Assembly (NCBI GenBank): GCA_930367215.1
Contig: OV884060.1
Span: forward strand, 175,905,253 to 175,969,252
Direction of reading: 5' to 3'
Length of the DNA: 64,000 nt
Source of the DNA: Pollenia angustigena
Lineage: Eukaryota > Arthropoda > Insecta > Diptera > Polleniidae
Shown here: positions 22,759 to 33,826 of the stretch, piece after piece
How the letters are laid out: every line of letters begins with the position of its first letter
Position numbering within the stretch: the first letter of the stretch is position 1
Made by a program: the position numbers and the translations under genes
Notes under the pieces: model-generated
What the model was told of the DNA's origin: nothing
What the model saw: the letters and a program-made list of their open reading frames with translations, nothing else
Database searches by the model: none

Positions 22759-23266
22759 AGCCTGGTACTCTGTTCAACATTTCACGTGAACTGCTGTCAT
22801 AACGCATATGAAAAAAACTTGTACGGAATATCTATGAAATAATGTTGATAGAGTTGTTCTCTGTTCATTTTGTGAAAAAGTTCCGAAATGTTTCTGGCAA
22901 CATTTTTTTACAACTGCGAAATAATGTAAGCTGCACTTATTTCACGTGGAATTTTAAGCAAAAGCAAAAAAGTATGAACAGATTATTAAATAAGAAATAA
23001 GAAATTAAAATAACACAACCGGTAACATTTTTTTATTCACATTTACTTTCTTTTTTATTAAATTTTTTATTAAAAATATAGTTTTTAGTAAAATACATGT
23101 GAGTTTTGTTTACATACGCAAAACAATGTCGCATACATTGCAGGAATAAAAACGTCAAATTGTACAAAACTTGCATAATAGGTAACATTGATACATGTCA
23201 AAATTTTCGTGTGAAATAAATAATGTTGATCCACATTTTTCACAAATTTGAACAGAGTACTAGGCT
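22759..23266. mobile_element. 508-bp MITE with TAA duplication
   Basis: Ends 'agcctggtactctgttca' and, reverse-complemented, 'agcctagtactctgttca'. TAA flanks both sides (22756-22758, 23267-23269). Like 21848-22243 it fits PIF/Harbinger. The overlapping TTAA on the left leaves a piggyBac origin possible. Confidence 0.75.
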
Positions 23267-23454
23267 TAAGTTGTGACTCACATTTAACATCGTGCATTAT
23301 GGTTGGACCACTATTTATATCAAAAATAATAATAATGAATAACGATACCCAATATGATGTGATCCGACTACAAATGGCGATGGACGCAGTGGCAAAAAGT
23401 AAAAAAAAAAAAAATTCAGGAATTGTTTTTACCTATGTAATCTTTAATTCTAGG

Positions 23455-24020
23455 CTATATTGCCGGAACTCCGGCATGAGCAAGCTGGGTTCCGTCCACA
23501 GAAGTCTTGCACTGATCAAATCAACACATTGCGTATAATTGCGGAACATACTAACGAGTGGCAATCACCTCTGTATATGGTCTTTATCGACTTCGAGAAG
23601 GCTTTCGATACCTTAAGGCACGATGCGATATGGAGCGCTCTTGCTTGCAAGGGTGTTCCACCAAGACTTATAAGTCTTATTCAATCGCTATATAAGTATG
23701 TTTGCTGCCGAGTCGTGCATGACAATGCCCTAAGCAACCGCTTCGACGTACTAACGGGAGTCAGACAAGGATGCGTATTATCGCCATTGCTGTTCAATAT
23801 TGTGCTTGACGTTAATATACGAAATGCAACTCGAGCTTGCACAGGAATAAGATGGGGCCTAAATAAACGCCTTAAATGCCTCAAATATGCAGATGACATC
23901 TGCTTGCTGTCACATAGCCACAGAGATATGGTGGCGAAACTGGAAGTCTATAGAGATTGAAGCCGCAAAGGGCGGTCTTAAGATAAACACCACCAAGAGC
24001 AAAAGCATGCGATGTAATAC
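23455..24020 (+). pseudogene. non-LTR reverse transcriptase, central domain (5'-truncated)
   Basis: A 160-residue open frame shows E-Q-A-G-F-R at the start, motif A F-I-D-F-E-K-A-F-D, motif B G-V-R-Q-G-C-V-L-S-P-L-L-F-N and motif C Y-A-D-D. These identify a LINE-type RT. A frameshift near 23950 is followed by G-G-L-K-I-N-T-T-K-S-K-S-M-R in another frame. The sequence is then cut by the pogo-like insertion at 24023 and resumes at ~26897. The endonuclease half is absent and the 5' truncation falls near 23455. The clade is uncertain (RTE/CR1-like). Confidence 0.85.
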
Positions 24021-24284
24021 TACAGTATTTTTCGTTTAGCTGCACATTCAAGTTTGCACGAAAATTCGTGCAGGTACGCAAAATATTCTCTTACGCAGTA
24101 TTCACTTAGCAGCATAAATAATGCTTTTAAAAGAATTCACTTACCTGCATAAATGTGCACTTATGTAAAATTTTTTTCTTATTACAAAAATAGATTTAGT
24201 CATGCAATATTATTTTAAACAAATTTGTTTAATACAGTTTTAAATTTAATATTAATATATGTTTATAAAACAATTTATTTAAAA

Positions 24285-24420
24285 CAAGTTAGAGCGCTAT
24301 ATTCGGCTGTGCCGAATCATTTCGCTCTAAATGATATCTAAATATTATAAATTAAAAAAATCAATTTAATTAAAACAAGTTAGATTGCTATATTCGGCTG
24401 TGCCGAATCTTTGATACCCT
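24285..24420. repeat. dispersed 'attcggctgtgccgaat' repeat head, two partial copies
   Basis: 'aaaacaagttaga..gctat' followed by the perfect palindrome 'attcggctgtgccgaat' occurs at ~24284-24317 and ~24373-24410. I associate this with a calyptrate dispersed repeat whose far end ('ttagtgatggagggt') is seen near 26560. If so, the repeat spans most of 24373-26573. Confidence 0.65.
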
Positions 24421-24469
24421 CCACCGACAGTTCAAATGTTTTAGGAGTAATATCTGTATGATGCCTATT

Positions 24470-25062
24470 TATTATTATTATCATAAACATTTTTTTCATT
24501 TTTCGAATTTATTCTATGAGTTCAATTTCAGTTATGTATTTTATAAAGCTTTTTTGTAATAGTTCTATTCCTACAATTTTTCAGAAATGACTTTATACAC
24601 TACCAGACTATTATATTGTATTTTCTTTTTACATTTTACCGTAGCCTTCCGTTGGAAAGCAATGAGTTATATTGAATGTACAGAAAAATTTACAATTATT
24701 AGACACCAGCAGAATGTAATGCATTTTCTGGCCCGCTACGGCCTTCGTCAGCATTCTTTGTGTCTCACTGGATAGAATGCTGACGAAGGCCGTAGCGGGC
24801 CAGAAAATGCATTACATTCTGCTGGTGTCTAATAATTGTAAATTTTTCTGTACATTCAATATATCTCATTGCTTTCCAACGGAAGGCTACGGTAAAATGT
24901 AAAAAGAAAATACAATATAATAGTCTGGTAGTGAATAAAGTCATTTCTGAAAAATTGTAGGAATAGAACTATTACAAAAAAGCTTTATAAAATACATAAC
25001 TGAAATTTAACTCATAGAATAAATTCGAAAAATGAAAAAAATGTTTATAATAATATAAAGTA
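24470..25062. repeat. long near-perfect hairpin, arms ~287 bp, loop 18 bp
   Basis: Left arm 24470-24756 and right arm 24775-25062 are reverse complements with only a few mismatches, such as 'gagttatattg' against 'gagatatattg' and 'ttatacac' against 'ttattcac'. The arms meet at 'ccttcgtcagcattc' and 'gaatgctgacgaagg'. It could be a foldback MITE or, if transcribed, a Dicer-2 substrate of the fly hpRNA type. The 62-codon ORF at 24587-24775 lies within the hairpin and is not credible. Confidence 0.9.
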
Positions 25063-25148
25063 ACCTTCACAAGGAAATAATTCCCAATTTCTATTATTAT
25101 CTTTATAAAAACAGACTTCTGCATTAAAATTGGTTGCGGTTAAGACCT

Positions 25149-25381
25149 GGGGTCTAATCACCGCATACGATATCGAGCAAAATTTATCGAAATTGTTTAT
25201 TTTGGTATCATGAAACTCGATTTCGAATGAAATGTATTGAATTTGAAATAATAGCATTCGATATCGCGTAAATCGACATTACATTTATCGAGTTTTCATT
25301 CGATACGCCAGTGTCTATCGTATGCAAAAAAATTCGATAGTTTACTCGATACGATAGTATCGAATGCGGTGATTAGACCAC
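25149..25381. mobile_element. ~233-bp MITE
   Basis: Inverted ends share 'ggtctaatcaccgcat' followed by 'cgata'. The interior is rich in 'tatcgag', 'cgatac' and 'atttcga' words. No clear target duplication. It lies inside the 24023-26894 element. Confidence 0.65.
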
Positions 25382-25499
25382 TGCATATATTAAATTATTG
25401 ACCGACAATCAGTAAGTTTAATGCTTTTTTAGCAATTTTAAATAGCTTGAGTAAAATATGTATCATGATTCGTAACAGTTTAAGCCGAACTTTAATGAT

Positions 25500-26190
25500 T
25501 TTCAGGGGGGCAATTTATATTGGAGCAATGGTAAGTTTTGAACCAATAATCCCAAAACTCTACAGAGTGATTTCTGTTTTTAAAAAACATAAATTTCAAT
25601 ACAGCGATGCAATAAGTCTTTGCGTTTGCAGTGAATTTCAGAAGGCTGCTAAAATGGGATCTAAGGTAAATTATGGACCGTATATCACAAAATTGCATAA
25701 CATTTTTTATTGGCCATATGAAGCTAAGCTGGAAGAAAGTTTACCGCTAAATCTATATCTACTACGGTTTTAGGCGTATTTAATTATTTTACCAGAGTGG
25801 GCATTATATGGGGCCTAGGGTAAATCATGGACCGATCTTCACGAAATTTCACAGTGTCATTTATAGTCCTATAAAACTGTGACTAACCGAATTTTGTTAT
25901 GATAGCATTATTTTTTACGGTTTTAGGCGTACTAAACCTTTTTGCGGTAGTAGGGTTTATATGGGGCCTAAGGTAAATCTTGGACCGATCAACACGAAAT
26001 TTAACAGTGTTATTTCTAGTCCTAAAAAACTGCGACGCACCAAATTTTGTTACGATAGCGTTATTTTTTACGGTTTTAGGCGTACTAAACTGTTTTCCGG
26101 GAGTAGTGTTTATATGGGGCTTAGGGTAAATTATGGACGGATATTTACGAAACAGCGTGATTTCCAGTCGAATAAAACAAATTTTTGCAA
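25500..26190. repeat. ~154-bp tandem array, four to five units
   Basis: 'tatggggcctagggtaaat' variants recur at ~25652, 25806, 25957 and 26113 (spacing 154, 151, 156), with a weaker unit at ~25504. Shared blocks are 'tggaccgat', 'cacgaaattt', 'gatagcgttattttttacgg' and 'ttaggcgtacta'. ORFs at 25447-25773 and 25961-26536 result from the repeat period. Confidence 0.85.
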
Positions 26191-26896
26191 AATCTTATCT
26201 CATTCCGTGCCTTGTTCCACCATTTATGTTATTTTTTGTAACAAAAATATCAATTTTTTTAGGTGGTGGTTCCACATTTTGATTCATAGCTCTGGTCCTA
26301 CTAAACCGATTTTGCTGAATTTCATTCCCAAACTGCTTAGGATAACTACAAGCAATTTGGCATCAAGTTTGTTCATTTCTTTTGAGTTGTTCGAAAGTGA
26401 GCGTGTTTTCAACATACGGACAGACAGACGGACATGGCAAAATCGGATTAGAATCACTCAAGGACCCAGAATATATATATACTTTATGGGGTCTGAGATG
26501 GCTAATAAAAAAGTTTCACACGGAATTACAAACTAAGCACACGCTCATTTACCACTTTTAGTGATGGAGGGTGCACACACAAACACATCTGCCAGATCAA
26601 ATGTAATTTCAATTTAAATTTTTATTTCAAAATTAAATTTTTTGCCTTTCTTTTTCATAAAATAGCGATATGATAAATTTTTTTTATGAGGCACTTAAAA
26701 ATAATATTTTGTATTAAAAATAAAAATTGTTGACCAAAAATCGAATTCTGTTATCCAAAATATGCACTTACGCAAAATGAACGTACACGATTTTTTTTTC
26801 TAACAAAATTTAGCCATCATACACAATGCTTTGTATTTTGTGCAGATAGGCAAAAAATGCAGTTAAGTGAAATGCAGCTAAACGAAAAATAATGTA

Positions 26897-27560
26897 TTAA
26901 CTTTAACAAGTTTAAAAATACGCAACGTATAACTAGACGATATAACATCTTTCTGCTACCTTGGTAGTATAATTACAAACACTGGCGGCTCTAGCAATGA
27001 TGTGGTATACCGAATATCTAAAGCCAATCAAGCATTCGGCATGTTAAGTAATATATGCAAATCAACAGTTATCTCTTTAAACACTAAGATACAGTTGTTC
27101 AACACCTGTGTGAAATCCGTGCTCCTATATGTCAGCGAGACGTGGAATGCATTGTCACGTGATATGAATGCTGTGCAGGTGTTTGTCAATCGCTGCTTAC
27201 GAAGAATTCTTCGAATATTCTGGCCTGCAACAATATCAAACGTACAGCTATGGAGTAGAACTAATCAACAGCCAATCCAGATTGAAATCCTTAATCGCAA
27301 ATGGCGTTGGATTGGCCATACGTTGCGCAGGCCCACAGGAGACATAGCAAAAGCCGCCATCGACTGGACACCCCAGGGTACTACAAGAAGAAGAGGCCGT
27401 CCATTGCACACATGGAGGCGCCAACTGGAATGCGAGATTACTCAAAGTCGTCTTAGTTGGAGTGAAATTAAGCATAAAGCATCGCATAGAACTGAATGAA
27501 ATCAGTTTGTGGTGGCCCTTTGTTCCGTATAGGAACCACAGGACATAATAATAATCTTCA
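26897..27560 (+). pseudogene. non-LTR retrotransposon C-terminal region
   Basis: It continues the RT interrupted at 24020. A C-Y-L-G-S motif is followed by a 165-residue frame containing V-L-L-Y-V-S-E-T-W, V-Q-V-F-V-N-R-C-L-R-R-I-L, R-K-W-R-W-I-G-H-T-L-R-R and R-R-R-G-R-P. It closes with a frameshifted F-V-V-A-L-C-S. These are typical of the region after the RT in RTE/CR1-like LINEs. The 3' end is near 27600, with no poly(A). Confidence 0.8.
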
Positions 27561-27599
27561 ATCCTCGGGAGTGACCAGTTCAACTTAATTTTTAGAACA

Positions 27600-28398
27600 A
27601 CCCTAATGCATATACATATATGTATTTATTTACATTTATTTTTTATCTTTTTTAAATAAAAAATATATTGTCTATCATTTTTTTGAGAAAGTATATTTTT
27701 TACTAAATAATGCATAAGTACTCCAAAAAAGTAATCAATTATAATGGGCTACCCTGAATTAATCCTTAGTCTGCCTTTGTTTCAACCCACTTTGCGCTAG
27801 TTGTTTGGTTTTAATTAATCGAAAATGGTTTTACACTGTTTGTAACTTCTTACCTTCCTCTTCGTGAAAATAAGTTAACCCAAATTTAAACTAAATGGGG
27901 CACATCATATGTGGGTGTTTTAGAAAACATACTATAATATCATACTTAATTGAAACATAAATTAATTATTTAGTACAAAATGTACCTACACGTTTAAGTT
28001 TTCTACGGTGAGTTACTTAAAATATACAAATCTTTTTGAATATTGAACGATATTTACAATTGTAAATGTTGTAAATGGTATAATTTTATGAATGTAACAT
28101 TCATAAAAAATCAGCAAATACAACCAATATTTATGACACAATACAACTTTTGATTATAGTTTTAAATGGTAAAATTCGCCACTGTTTAACAATAATTGGT
28201 TATTGATTAAAAAGAAAACAATAAAAATGTGTTACTGATATTTGAAAAAATCGGAAATCACAAATCATATTAAAAAATATTCACCCACTTACATATATGT
28301 ATCAGTCGTTGTCGATATCAATTTTAAGTTGTTGTCAAATAAAGTTGACGACAACATCACTTCGTCGATAATTTGATTAAATGTTGTATCGATGTCGA
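27600..28398. other. non-coding, no feature recognised
   Basis: AT-rich stretch between the LINE 3' end and the long-arm inverted element. Confidence 0.4.
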
Positions 28399-28401
28399 TT
28401 A

Positions 28402-30663
28402 CACGGTGCTACAAATTAGCACTTTTTTTTATACTTGAAAAGCGACCTAGTGTAGGTTATAGACCTTACTGAGTAGATCATAAGTCAATTTTAAAAAGTT
28501 CGGAAACACCCTCAAATTTCGGAGTTATTCCGAAAAAACCATTTTTGGGTAGGTTCGAGTACTTATGAACACGTAACTCAGTTGATTATTATCCGATTTT
28601 TATTTTTTAAACGGTTTCAGAAAGAAGAGACATGTGCCTTTCTAAATGTATACACTTTTTTGGTATGTGTATACAATTTTTGTAGTGATATTCTTAATTA
28701 TATCTGATTTTAATTTGATTTTTTCTCGATTTTTCAAATTTAGTGCCATTTTTTTAAATTAGTTTGTTTAGAAACATACCAATATGTATACACACTATTA
28801 AAGCTAATTTAGTTTTGAGTTAAACCAGCTTTCATTTAATAAAATCGAACAAAAGATAAAAAAGTTATTAAGGTTTTTCAAAAGTGAAAAATTAAGCTTT
28901 TTCAAATATTGTTCAATAGACCGGGTCAACCTCCATAAAAAACAAAAATTATGCCAATCTCCCCGTAGAATGAACGATATGTCAATAAACTTTCTAAAAC
29001 AGGAAACATTTGTATTTTTTTCTGCTACACCCACAAATACAGCCCTTTTGGTTTTTTATATATAGCGCTGCCATTTAAAGTCTTATCTCATCAAATCGCA
29101 TATCGGTGTTCATAGCTTCACAGTGGCTTCATTTTTAATCCAACTTTAAAGTCTTGGCGCCACTTATGCCATCTCAGATCCTCAGCCCAAATTTTTTTGT
29201 TTTGTAAGCATTTTATGTCAATTGTAATATTTTTGAAAAACACACAAACGCAATGACAAACCAAACTTTGGTATGTAGAGTGTGTATAAGAAATAAATTG
29301 CTTATAATTTTGAAACATTCTAGAACATTGTTAAATTCATAAAAAAAATTTATTTATTATAATTTCAGAAAGTACATTGTGAATACTTCCCTTTTAGTAT
29401 ATTTTTAATTTAAAGTTTACTTCGGAATAGTGAAGGGAATATTAAAATTCTGCATTACCAAGTGCAATGCACTCAAGTAATAAATAAATGTCAAAATCCC
29501 AAACGGCAAAATTAAAACAAAACAAAGTGCCAAAGTGTTAACTGCATTCAAGCTAAGAAAAACGTATTAATAATTCCACTAGTGGCTACCGAAAAAAAAA
29601 ATTTTGCCACCATTACACCTCAAATTGGGATACAGGAAGCAGTTCGTAAAACACCTGGATACACTTGGATTTTACACTTAAAATCAGTTTTTCCAAGAAT
29701 AGCTTAAGCAGAAATAAAAGATAGTAAAAATGTTTATTGATTTCTAACCATAATTGTTCATGATTGACAAAGCCATATTCTAGCCATAAACAATGATATC
29801 CGATACGATAAAATTGGACTTTAAATGACGATGCTGTATATATAAAACAAAAAGCGCTGCAAAAAAACAATATTCCTGTTCTAGGGCGTGATTGATGAAA
29901 ATTGTTTTGGTTTGTATTGTCTTCTACCTGGAGGATGATAAAAATGAAGCCACTGTCAAGCCATGAACACCGATATGCGATTTGATGAGATAAGACTTTA
30001 AATGGCAGCGCTATATATAAAAAACCAAAAGGGCTGTAATTGTGAGCGTAGCAGAAAAAAATAAAAATATTTCCTGTTTTAGAAACTTTATTGACATATC
30101 TTTCATTCTACGGGGAGACTGGCATAATTTTTGTTTTGTATGGAGGTTGACCCGGTCTATTGAACAATATTTGAAAAAGCTAAATTTTTCACTTTTGAAA
30201 AACCTTAATAACTTTTTTATTTTTTGTTCGATTTTATTAAATGAAAGCTGGTTTAACTCAAAACTAAATTAGCTTTAATAGTGTGTATACATATTGGTAG
30301 GTTTCTAAACAAACTAATTTAAAAAAATGCCACTAAATTTGAAAAATCGAGAAAAAATCAAAATAAAATCAGATATAATTAAGAATATCACTACAAAAAT
30401 TGTATACACATACCAAAAAGTGTACACATTTAGAAAGGCACACGTCTCTTCTTTATGAAACCATTAAAAAAATAAAAATCGGATAAAAATCAACTGAGTT
30501 ACGTGTTGATAAGTACTCGAACCTACCCGAAAATGGTTTTTCGGAATAACTCCGAAATTTGAGGGTGTTACCGAACATTTTAAAACTGATTTGAGATCTA
30601 CTCAACAAGGCCTTCAACTTACACTAGGTAATTTTCCAAGTATATTTTCACTGTAGCACCGTG
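28402..30663. mobile_element. 2.26-kb element with ~730-bp inverted arms, TTA duplication
   Basis: Left arm 28402-~29137 and right arm ~29936-30663 are ~90% reverse complements. The outer ends read 'cacggtgctaca' on both strands, and TTA flanks the insertion (28399-28401, 30664-30666). The ~800-bp spacer holds no recognised transposase. Both arms hold the same 76-codon frame (28804-29034 minus, 30042-30272 plus), a by-product of the inversion. The 3-bp duplication suggests PIF/Harbinger, but the long arms are foldback-like. Confidence 0.85.
29138..29935. other. spacer between the long inverted arms
   Basis: AT-rich with no ORF of interest. Near its right end the motif 'atataaaacaaaaagcgctg' echoes 'atataaaaaaccaaaagggctg' in the arm, so the spacer may include a decayed arm duplicate. 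Confidence 0.45.
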
Positions 30664-30666
30664 TTA

Positions 30667-31873
30667 TTTATCAAAAATTTAAAAATAAAAAAAAACAAAT
30701 CTTCTGACCAAAATAAATTAAATATGTAATGCTAATAAAAAGTCCCGATTAATAAGAACCTAATATTTTTGTGGAAATCAAAATATACTTGCACTATTTC
30801 CTGTAATCATAGTATAGTTGTTTGTTATTATAACGAAGAACACCTTTTTTTCTTTGGCCGTAAATTTAATAAAGTCTCTCTAATAAAACTGCATGACCTA
30901 TTAACTCGCTGAAAACAAAAAACTACTTGCCCTTAACCTTAATGCACTAATAAGAATATTACCACCAAATACATAGCACAAATATTTTATTTTTTTAAAG
31001 ACTTCAGCTTAAAAATTTCGCTGTTGGCCATCATCGCATGAAAGGTGATATGTTTTGAAACAAAACGCTTTTTTTAAAATTCCAACTCAACAAATTTGTT
31101 ATGTTGCATTTATTCTTCTTTTAGTTGTTATTTTTGGCAACTTCCGCTCGATTGACTTAACAAATTCATTACATGAATTTTAATAACTAAAACAAAAAAA
31201 AAAAAAAAACATAAAATTAAACAATAACAAATACTTGTAAATTTATGTATTTATTCGCACATTATTTTTTTTTTTTAATAAATGCGACCAACGACTATTT
31301 ATCTGAATTTATTTTTTTCTTACTTTATTTTCGTTACAAGTTTATTGACATGAATAAAACAAACATGACATAAATTGTCATAAACAATATTTTTGTACCC
31401 TACACCATTTTTTGTGAGCGAAGGTATTATCCGCTTGTGGTTATAATTGATACGATTGATACACAGAAAAAAATAAAGATATGATTTCATTTAAAATATA
31501 TAAATTATAATTTAAAAAAATTATAAATCAAATTATAATTTGAAAAATTAATTAAATTTGCACCAGTAAACAAATTAATAGTATTAATTCAATATTTTTT
31601 GGTATTAACAAAATGTTGTTGATATAAGTATGCGTTTAATTCACTTGATTAAATTTTTTATTCAAAGTGATTTTACTTTTGATTAATGATTTAATTGAAA
31701 AAAAATTAAGCGATAATTTTTTGTGTGGCATCAGTCTTGGCTACCCGCTTTTTGTGAGTTATTTGTCCCTTCGTGGGTTTTCTACAGGCATATTAAGGAG
31801 GACATTTGCACACATGGGGAATATTGGTGATGACACTACTTTAAGCTTGCCGTTTGGCAGATTTTCTACATAA
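30667..31873. other. non-coding; possible decayed MITE at ~31454-31732
   Basis: 'acacagaaaaaaataa' (31454) and the reverse complement of 'ataattttttgtgt' (ending ~31726) resemble the ends of the 36245 MITE, but no duplication was seen. The remainder is AT-rich with poly-A and poly-T runs. Confidence 0.35.
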
Positions 31874-32852
31874 CACGGCGCACAGACAGGTATTTGGCCC
31901 TAAAAGTCGCTCAAAATTATTTTTTTTTTTTTTTTCATTTAAAATTTTATATTAGTATTTTATTGGATTTCAAGGTAGGTTAGGGTATTTCAGTGTAGAA
32001 AAAGGCAAAAAACATTAAATTAAATTTTATTTATTCGTCGTTTTTTACAGTATCGTATTTATTTTCAATATTATTAGTGCATATCCTTAATTTTAATACC
32101 CAAGCACATGGCATCAAGTATTATTTTTAACCGGTATATTAAATTTTTGTCAATCCCAGATATCTCTGCTGATCTTTCGTGTTCTTCAAAATAGCGGCGA
32201 CCGGTATTCCCATCATTAGTGTTGCCTTAGGTATGTCCAACAATAAGCCCAGTTGGTCTCGAAAAAAATGACATTTTATTGAAATTCTTGATTAACCAAG
32301 TTTTCAAAGCCCATGTATTAAAAAAATCGCTAAAAATTTAGGGGCAGATTAGGGTGGCTGTTTTGTGCTTTTTAAATTTCTGGAGGATCTATTCTACAAA
32401 ATATTACCAAATTTAAACGAACAGAAATAGTTTGAAACCTCTGTGAAATAAAAAGTTGTGTGTTCTTTTTTTGCATTTGAAGAGCTTAACCATTAAGGGC
32501 AATAAAACTAGTTAGTAATTAGAATCAATGTAAAACTTAAGTTTTAGATAAAGCACATACTTGATTGAACACAATCCATAATAGAAACTAACACAAAATC
32601 TACTTTATCACCATAAAATGAATATTTGAAGACACTAAAGTTTTGAGCGTATCGAACAAATCATACGAACACGTTTTTCGATTGGTAACTTCCGACTGAC
32701 TTTATACAGCTGGTTGAACTGCGCCATATTGATTCTATTGTTTCGAGGGGTTACCTGACTTTTAAAAATAACAGTAAAAAGGGTGTAGTGCTAATATAAA
32801 AAAAAAATTAATTTTGAGCGACTTAAGGGCCAAATACTTGTCTGTGCGGCGT
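31874..32852. mobile_element. ~0.98-kb element with ~58-bp inverted ends
   Basis: The left end 'acggcgcacagacaggtatt' is matched by the right (reverse complement) 'acgccgcacagacaagtatt'. Both continue 'tggccct', then 'aagtcgctcaaaatta' and a T run. No clean duplication. The subterminal 'ttaagggccaaatac' also begins the MITE at 49051. Confidence 0.7.
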
Positions 32853-33244
32853 ACCGGGGATCTACCTGATACGTCCAGAGCCAGAAACACTTAGAGGTTA
32901 GATATATAACATTTGTAATAGGCCTATTGAAATATCACGTTGTGCATATTGTTTAAATGCAAATCGCTAAGTTATCCTCTAGACTTGCAATTTTTGCTGC
33001 TATTTTTGTTTAAATCCTGCTTTAAAATTGCATAAGTTCAAGATTATGAAATCCTAGTGTTGAAATTTACGTTATTGTATCTTGTCTGTCCTCTTCTCTT
33101 ATTATATTTTATATAAAAATAAATACAAATAGACCTACAGCCAACTTCAAGTGGAAAAGAGTAAGGAAGACAAAACAAAACAGAATTGGAGAGTACATGA
33201 AACTAAGTAACCCTGCAACGATATCTATTTGTTTAGTGACTGTT

Positions 33245-33500
33245 TAGACGAGCACGCCCCTTAATATCGTTCGTAACTACATACATATTTTCAAGAAAGA
33301 GCCGAGCATTATATACTGTTCTGTTCTTCGTTAAATAACAGGTGCTGTAGACAAACATTGTATTTAAATCAGTGTTCGAAAATAATCATTAATTAGCGTT
33401 CGACTCACACATCCTAAAACGATATATGTTTTTTTAATGTTGGTGTAGACGAACACAACCCTTAATATTGTACATTGCTATTTTCAAGAACGAGAAAGCA
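33245..33500. repeat. duplicated ~60-bp block, ~200-bp spacing
   Basis: 'tagacgagcacgccccttaa' (33245) and 'tagacgaacacaacccttaa' (33448) are both followed by 'atattttcaaga', 'acgag' variants. It looks like two diverged repeat units. Confidence 0.5.
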
Positions 33501-33581
33501 GAAGTAGGGAAAAAACACGTAAAATCAATTAAAAATGGATAATTATTCAGAAAAGCAAATTTCGATCTACCAAAGGTTAAA

Positions 33582-33826
33582 ATACAATTTGGTTTAAGGA
33601 TTGATGTTTGACTATTGACGTCAGCAGTCGTCGATGGCTGCGAGTGTAAGACGGCAAATCCATCTGAGGAGATCGAGTGGTTGCGATCGAAACATGTCAT
33701 GGTAACCTGCCGGCCGGGGTTCAAGCCCCAGCCACGTCAAGAATGAAAATTATCAATAACAATTTTAACTAATTTTCGTGTTGTAAATTTCCTTTCTTCA
33801 TAAAAATAATTTAATGAAAATTAAAT
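33582..33826 (+). repeat. SINE-like interspersed repeat, copy 2 (better preserved)
   Basis: It is colinear with 9322-9540. 'gatcgagtggttgcgatcg' (33671-33689) resembles a tRNA-Ser/Leu type A-box/D-arm, and 'ggttcaagccc' (33718-33728) fits a B-box, with GGGG/CCCC able to pair as a T-stem. The tRNA-like part is followed by a unique tail ending 'ataatttaatgaaaatt'. Origin from a tRNA gene is inference. It has no canonical anticodon arm, so it is not annotated as a tRNA. Confidence 0.6.

Larger units (their letters stand above)
24023..26894. mobile_element. pogo-like TIR element, 2.87 kb, inserted in the RT gene
   Basis: Terminal inverted repeats 'cagtatttttcgtttagctg' and, reverse-complemented, 'cattatttttcgtttagctg'. 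TA lies on both sides (24021-24022, 26895-26896). The 'cagtat...cgcttagctgc' form is close to the Drosophila pogo terminus as I recall it. Excision would reunite the RT halves. It carries no pogo transposase but holds dispersed repeats, a long hairpin, a MITE and a tandem array. Confidence 0.8.

Noticed and set aside
24587..24775. 62-codon ORF
   Set aside because: It lies in the arm of the long inverted repeat and stops in the loop; no protein features.
25500..26190. CRISPR-like or coding repeat array
   Set aside because: Whole units repeat at ~154 bp without unique spacers and the frames are broken; it is a eukaryotic tandem repeat.
28804..30272. Matching 76-residue ORFs in opposite orientation, apparently conserved
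   Set aside because: They sit in the two inverted arms of one element, so similarity follows from the repeat; no domain.
33582..33826. A tRNA gene
   Set aside because: Only A-box-like and B-box-like stretches are present; no convincing acceptor stem or anticodon arm. Kept as SINE-like repeat.
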